Assembly: GCF_003355475.1 (NCBI RefSeq)
Contig: NZ_CP031356.1
Location: forward strand, 2,480,001 to 2,544,000
DNA length: 64,000 bases
From: Brachybacterium saurashtrense
Lineage (GTDB): Bacteria > Actinomycetota > Actinomycetes > Actinomycetales > Dermabacteraceae
Direction: 5' to 3'
The position numbers were made by a program, and so were the translations under genes. The number at the start of each line of letters is the position of its first letter. Position 1 is the stretch's first letter. The notes beneath the pieces were generated by a model, which was not told the origin of the DNA, made no database searches, and saw nothing but the letters and a program-made list of their open reading frames with translations. Below, in pieces: positions 60,646 through 64,000 of the stretch.

Positions 60646-61812
60646 TCAGGCCGCGGCGCCGCGCCGGTTCTGCAGCGCGATCAGCACGCCGATCAGCAGC
60701 GCACCCGCCATCAGCGCTCCCCCGCCCACGGCCACCGCGCCGCTCACGCCCAGCAGCGCCCCGAGCCCGCCGATCGTGAGCCCGTTGCCGGTGCGCATGC
60801 CGGAGCCGATCATCGAGTAGACGCCCACCACGCGCCCGCGCTGGTCGTCCGGGGCGCGCAGCTGCACCAGGGCCTGCCCGATCGCGGTCGCGGCGAGGTT
60901 CGCGACCCCGCCCACCACCAGCGCCAGCAGCGCCACCGCGTACAGCTGCGTGGTGGCGACGATCAGCGTGGTGAGCCCGAACAGCACCGCCGCGATCACG
61001 GCGCCGCGCACGTCCACCCGCAGGATCCCGGTGGCCTCGAGCAGGATCCCGCCCACCACTCCCCCGACCCCGTTGGCGAACAGCAGCGCACCATAGCCGA
61101 GGCCACCCTCCTCGCCCGCGCCCAGCACGTCCGCGAAGTTCGGCATCGCCACCTGCAGCGAGGCACCCACGCACACCGCGATCAGACCGGCCAGCGCGAT
61201 CATCCCCACCAGCACCCTGTCGCCGCCGACGGTGCGCAGCACGCGCGGGGTGTCCAGGAGCGAGACCCGCTCGCGGTGCACGTGGCCGCTGCGCACGTGC
61301 CCGGTGAACGGCGTGCGCACCATCAGCAGGGTCATGGGCAGGTAGAACACGATGTTGGCGAAGATCCCCCACGTCGGCCCGAGCAGGAGCAGCAGCACCG
61401 ACCCGACCACGGGGCCCGCGAGGATCCCGAGGGACTTGACGGTGGCGTTCAGACGCACCGCGCTGGGCAGCTCGGGCGGGGTCGCGACGTCGTGCAGCAT
61501 CAGCTGCTCGGCCGGGCCCCACAGCGCCCCGGCCATCCCGTGCAGCACCAGCAGCACGCAGGCGCTCCACATCTCCAGCGTGCCGGTGAGGAACAGCAGC
61601 CCCCAGCTCAGGGACACGGCGGCGAACAGCAGCTGGGCGACCTGGATGATGCGCCGGCAGTCGTACTTCTCGGCCAGCCCGCCGAACAGCACGGAGAACA
61701 GCAGGAACGGCAGCCAGTGGCTGATCACCTGGAACCCCACCAGCCACGGCGAGGCGAACACCTCCCACAGCACCCAGTAGGTGATCACGTGCTCGATGTT
61801 GTCGCCCATCAT
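60646..61812 (-). CDS. MFS transporter, 5' end uncertain
   Basis: 388 aa from the first ordinary start (ATG 61810-61812), with ~11 helices and the loop motif GGLAEKYDCRR. However, the frame stays open upstream and its translation (LQAPRRFGPLRDRHSRPYLL) is exactly what an MFS N-terminus should be, so ATG 61812 would cut helix 1 in half. No ATG, GTG or TTG is available upstream. GGAAGG (61903-61908) lies 9 nt before an ACG codon at 61891-61893, and CTG is at 61885-61887. The true start is probably one of these, or the start codon has mutated. Resembles MFS drug or enterobactin-exporter-like proteins; substrate unknown. Confidence 0.8.
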   Translation of the reverse strand: MMGDNIEHVITYWVLWEVFASPWLVGFQVISHWLPFLLFSVLFGGLAEKYDCRRIIQVAQLLFAAVSLSWGLLFLTGTLEMWSACVLLVLHGMAGALWGPAEQLMLHDVATPPELPSAVRLNATVKSLGILAGPVVGSVLLLLLGPTWGIFANIVFYLPMTLLMVRTPFTGHVRSGHVHRERVSLLDTPRVLRTVGGDRVLVGMIALAGLIAVCVGASLQVAMPNFADVLGAGEEGGLGYGALLFANGVGGVVGGILLEATGILRVDVRGAVIAAVLFGLTTLIVATTQLYAVALLALVVGGVANLAATAIGQALVQLRAPDDQRGRVVGVYSMIGSGMRTGNGLTIGGLGALLGVSGAVAVGGGALMAGALLIGVLIALQNRRGAAA

Positions 61813-61925
61813 CGAGAGCCCGGCGGTGAGCAGGTAGGGGCGGGAGTGCCTGTCACGGAGGGGGCCGAAGCGCCTGGGGGCCTGCAGGTTCGTGGGACTC
61901 GACCTTCCTTCGCGCGGAGAGGCCC

Positions 61926-61931
61926 ACGCTA
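61926..61931 (-). promoter_or_regulatory. -10 candidate (TAGCGT) of the MFS gene
   Basis: TAGCGT on the minus strand; predicted transcription start is near 61919, upstream of GGAAGG and the suspected ACG/CTG start. The rest of the 61932-62164 gap holds no gene. Confidence 0.4.
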
Positions 61932-62141
61932 CCCGGGGCGCGCGGCGGCGGTCCGGTGCGGCTCGAGGGGAGAGACCGGGGGCGGTGCGTGGAGGGGCCC
62001 GGCCGTTCAGGAGAGGCGGGGCTGTTCGTGGGGTGGGGCGTCGACGCCGCGGGCGGTGCCGGGATAGCGCCTAAGGTGGTCTCACCGACCGCGCCATCCA
62101 ATGTTACGGCTTATCCTTGGACGCTCCGCGGGGCAGCTGGA

Positions 62142-62158
62142 GGCCGCGGACCGCGGCC
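62142..62158 (-). terminator. Palindrome after the lactate dehydrogenase gene
   Basis: GGCCGCGG-A-CCGCGGCC, 8-bp arms, 6 nt past the ldh stop. The loop would be tiny, but the position suits termination. Confidence 0.4.
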
Positions 62159-62164
62159 CGCGCC

Positions 62165-63112
62165 TCACCCCCGCAGCCCGGCCGCCACCTCGTGGAGGGA
62201 CGCCGCGGAGCGGTGCAGCAGCTCCTGTTCGTGCGCGGAGAACGGGGCCTGCGCGATGGGATGGGCGCCGGCGCGATCCACCACGCACGGCACCGACAGC
62301 GCCACCCCGTCGAGCCCGTGGATCCCCGAGAGCACCGGCGCGACGGGCAGGATCGCGGCCTCGTCGCTGAGGATCGCCTCGACGATCCGTGAGCTGGACA
62401 GGCCGATCGCGTAGTTGGTGGCGCCCTTGCCCTGGATGACGGTGTAGGCGGCGTCGCGCACGTCGACAGCGATCTGCTCCAGGGTCGCTTCGTCGAACAC
62501 CCGCTCCCCCTCCACGGTCCAGTCCAGGATCGGGACGGTGCCGATGCGGGCGCCGGACCACAGCGGGAACTCCGTGTCCCCGTGCTCGCCCACGATCATC
62601 GCGTGCACGCTCGAGGCGGAGACCCCGGCGCGGCGGGCGATCTCCCACCGCAGGCGCGAGGAGTCCAGCGTGGTGCCGGAGGCGAACAGCCGCTCCGCCG
62701 GCAGGCCGCTCGCCTCGTGGGCCAGCATCGTCAGCACGTCGCAGGGGTTCGAGACGATCACGTAGATCGCCTCCGGGGACACCTCCAGCAGCTGCTCCAT
62801 CAGCGAGCCCATGATGCGGGCGTTGGTGGCGGCGAGCTCGATCCGGGTCTGGCCGGGCTTCTGCTTGGCACCGGCGGTGATCACCACGACGTCCGAGTTC
62901 GCGGTGACGGCGATGTCGCTGCCGCCGGTGATCTCCGTGGCGCCCACGAACTTCGCGCCGTGGGCGAGGTCCAGCACCTCCGCGCGGGTCTTCTCCTCGG
63001 CGATGTCGTAGAGGGCGATGTGGCGGGCGGCCCCGCGGATCATCGCCGCGTACGCGACGCTCGATCCCACGGCACCTGCTCCGACGACGGTCAGCTTGCT
63101 CGGTCTGCTCAT
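62165..63112 (-). CDS. ldh: L-lactate dehydrogenase
   Basis: 315 aa. Interconverts pyruvate and L-lactate with NAD(H). Rossmann motif VGAGAVGSSVAYA, Asp of LYDIAEEKTR, active-site loop with AGAKQKPGQTRIEL, substrate-binding Arg in TTLDSSRLRWEIA, catalytic His in VGEHGDTEFPLWS. The Gln in the GAKQKPG loop is the lactate (rather than malate) dehydrogenase residue. ATG 63110-63112 lies 6 nt after TAGGTT (63119-63124) with no Shine-Dalgarno, so the mRNA is probably leaderless. Monocistronic. Confidence 0.94.
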   Translation of the reverse strand: MSRPSKLTVVGAGAVGSSVAYAAMIRGAARHIALYDIAEEKTRAEVLDLAHGAKFVGATEITGGSDIAVTANSDVVVITAGAKQKPGQTRIELAATNARIMGSLMEQLLEVSPEAIYVIVSNPCDVLTMLAHEASGLPAERLFASGTTLDSSRLRWEIARRAGVSASSVHAMIVGEHGDTEFPLWSGARIGTVPILDWTVEGERVFDEATLEQIAVDVRDAAYTVIQGKGATNYAIGLSSSRIVEAILSDEAAILPVAPVLSGIHGLDGVALSVPCVVDRAGAHPIAQAPFSAHEQELLHRSAASLHEVAAGLRG

Positions 63113-63118
63113 AGGGAG

Positions 63119-63124
63119 AACCTA
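63119..63124 (-). promoter_or_regulatory. Leaderless -10 (TAGGTT) of ldh
   Basis: TAGGTT on the minus strand, 6 nt, ATG of ldh. Confidence 0.5.
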
Positions 63125-63227
63125 CGGTGCGACGGGGCGGGGCGAAAGGGGGCGGAGGTCCTGGGGACGGGGAGCGGGCGTGCGAGGGGTGTGGGGGCCG
63201 ACGGGGTGAAGGGTGGGTCGTGTGCTG

Positions 63228-63287
63228 GACGGGCCGATGGTGATCGGAGGTGCATATATGGACACCTCGTGTCGCCATAGGCCCGTC
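63228..63287 (-). repeat. Imperfect 25-bp hairpin between the FGE gene and ldh
   Basis: Arms 63228-63252 and 63263-63287 match at 20 of 25 positions around the AT-rich loop CATATATGGA. It lies in a 293-nt non-coding gap. It may back up the FGE terminator or bind a regulator of ldh. Confidence 0.5.
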
Positions 63288-63382
63288 GCGGCCACGCTTC
63301 CCGGAGCCCCGGTGCTCTGTCGCGGCTGGGTGCGTGGACCGCCCCGGGGCGGTGGCCCGGCCCGGTGCGGTGCCCCGGAGGT

Positions 63383-63399
63383 CTCCGGCACTGCCGGAG
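63383..63399 (-). terminator. Hairpin terminator of the FGE gene
   Basis: CTCCGGC-ACT-GCCGGAG, perfect 7-bp stem with a 3-nt loop, 6 nt past the stop codon. Confidence 0.6.
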
Positions 63400-63405
63400 G
63401 CACGG

Positions 63406-64000
63406 TCAGGCCTGCGACTCCACGCGCAGCGCCACGGTGCGGAAGCCGCCGTTGCCCATCGAGGAGTCGGGCGTGTTCTGGGAGCGCGCGGAGTTGCGGT
63501 AGCGATTGCAGTAGGAGAGGTGGCACAGGTAGCTGCCGCCGCGCATCACCCGGGACTGCCCGCTCTCGGGGCCTGCGGGGTCGGTGACCAGCGTGCGCTT
63601 CTCGGCGGTGGTGCCGCGGCGGTAGGTGGAGGGGTGGAACCAGTCCTCGCACCACTCCCACACGTTGCCCACCATCTGCCACAGGCCGTAGCCGTTGGGG
63701 GCGAAGCTGCGCACGGGCGCGGTGGTGAGGAAGCCGTCCTCGCAGGTGTTGTGGCGCGGGAACTCGCCCTGGAAGATGTTCGCGCGCCAGCCGCCCTCAT
63801 CCACCTCCTGATCACCCCACGGGTACTTCGCCCCGTCGATCCCGCCGCGGGCGGCGTACTCCCACTCGGCCTCCGTGGGCAGGCGGCGCCCGGCCCACTC
63901 GCAGTAGGCGACGGCGTCGTTCCAGCTCACGTGCACCACGGGATGGTCGCCGCGCCCGTCGAGATCCGAGTCGCGGCCGCCCGGATGGCGCCAGTCCGCG
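63406..64000 (-). CDS. Formylglycine-generating enzyme (SUMF1 family), C-terminal part
   Basis: The last ~197 residues; the gene continues off the right edge, and the frame is open to the last base ([20 protein letters not shown] precedes the [13 protein letters not shown] motif). Oxidises a Cys of sulfatases to formylglycine. Family motifs: [30 protein letters not shown] and the active-site region [19 protein letters not shown], which has both catalytic cysteines, so it should be a functional FGE rather than a generic SUMF1 protein. A sulfatase gene is likely nearby outside the window. Confidence 0.92.
   Translation of the reverse strand, partial: ADWRHPGGRDSDLDGRGDHPVVHVSWNDAVAYCEWAGRRLPTEAEWEYAARGGIDGAKYPWGDQEVDEGGWRANIFQGEFPRHNTCEDGFLTTAPVRSFAPNGYGLWQMVGNVWEWCEDWFHPSTYRRGTTAEKRTLVTDPAGPESGQSRVMRGGSYLCHLSYCNRYRNSARSQNTPDSSMGNGGFRTVALRVESQA

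Overview
The window is a dense, very GC-rich stretch of an actinobacterial chromosome. Third codon positions are almost always G or C. Start and stop codons overlap (ATGA, GTGA, TGATG) in nearly every operon, and many genes look leaderless, with a TAnnnT -10 element 6-7 nt before the start codon. Gene content (DUF222-HNH protein, LAxTG and LPxTG wall proteins, DUF6318-like protein, MoxR/DUF58/transglutaminase operon) fits Micrococcales. Brachybacterium or another Dermabacteraceae is my best guess, an inference without any database search. I saw no rRNA, tRNA, prophage, transposase or CRISPR array.

Layout. 1-1046: end of an amino-acid-type ABC importer operon (permease N-terminus, solute-binding protein). 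1087-4880: heterodimeric ABC exporter. 5055-5705: membrane-anchored DUF6318-like protein. 5762-8293: three-gene set led by a WXG100-like protein with a glycine-zipper tail. 8400-13879: DUF456 protein, a second heterodimeric ABC exporter and a methyltransferase, tightly packed. 13988-17375: FabH, VanZ-like protein, SDR and a divergent TetR regulator. 17418-21667: SbcCD nuclease. 21793-23505: DUF222-HNH protein, followed by an unusually AT-rich intergenic region.

23844-28630: thiamine salvage operon under a TPP riboswitch (ThiD-TenA fusion, MFS transporter, ThiM, ThiE). 28643-29401: alpha/beta hydrolase. 29664-40090: a divergent homoprotocatechuate (4-hydroxyphenylacetate type) meta-cleavage cluster. 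Read as a pathway: flavoprotein hydroxylase -> HpaD ring cleavage -> HpaE dehydrogenase -> HpaG-RraA fusion -> HpaH hydratase -> HpaI aldolase -> pyruvate plus succinate semialdehyde -> succinate by the linked dehydrogenase. A GntR regulator sits inside the cluster, and the two divergent promoters meet on one palindrome.

40552-46798: flavin disulfide reductase, hypothetical membrane protein, methyltransferase, ArsR-SRPBCC pair and APC permease. 46878-52153: two secreted nucleic-acid-scavenging enzymes, an ExeM/NucH nuclease and an LPxTG-anchored 5'-nucleotidase. 52676-54094: type II NADH dehydrogenase. 54112-59164: MoxR, DUF58 and transglutaminase operon, divergent from an LAxTG surface protein (59301-60548). 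60646-64000: MFS transporter with no ordinary start codon, L-lactate dehydrogenase and the C-terminal part of a formylglycine-generating enzyme.

Operon ends are marked by long perfect or near-perfect hairpins that mostly lack a U-tract. Several unrelated genes carry in-frame 15-bp minisatellites. The less familiar material is the WXG/glycine-zipper trio, the FAH-RraA fusion within a pathway that seems to replace HpaBC by a single-component hydroxylase, the riboswitch whose P1 helix ends at the start codon, and the face-to-face hpa promoters.
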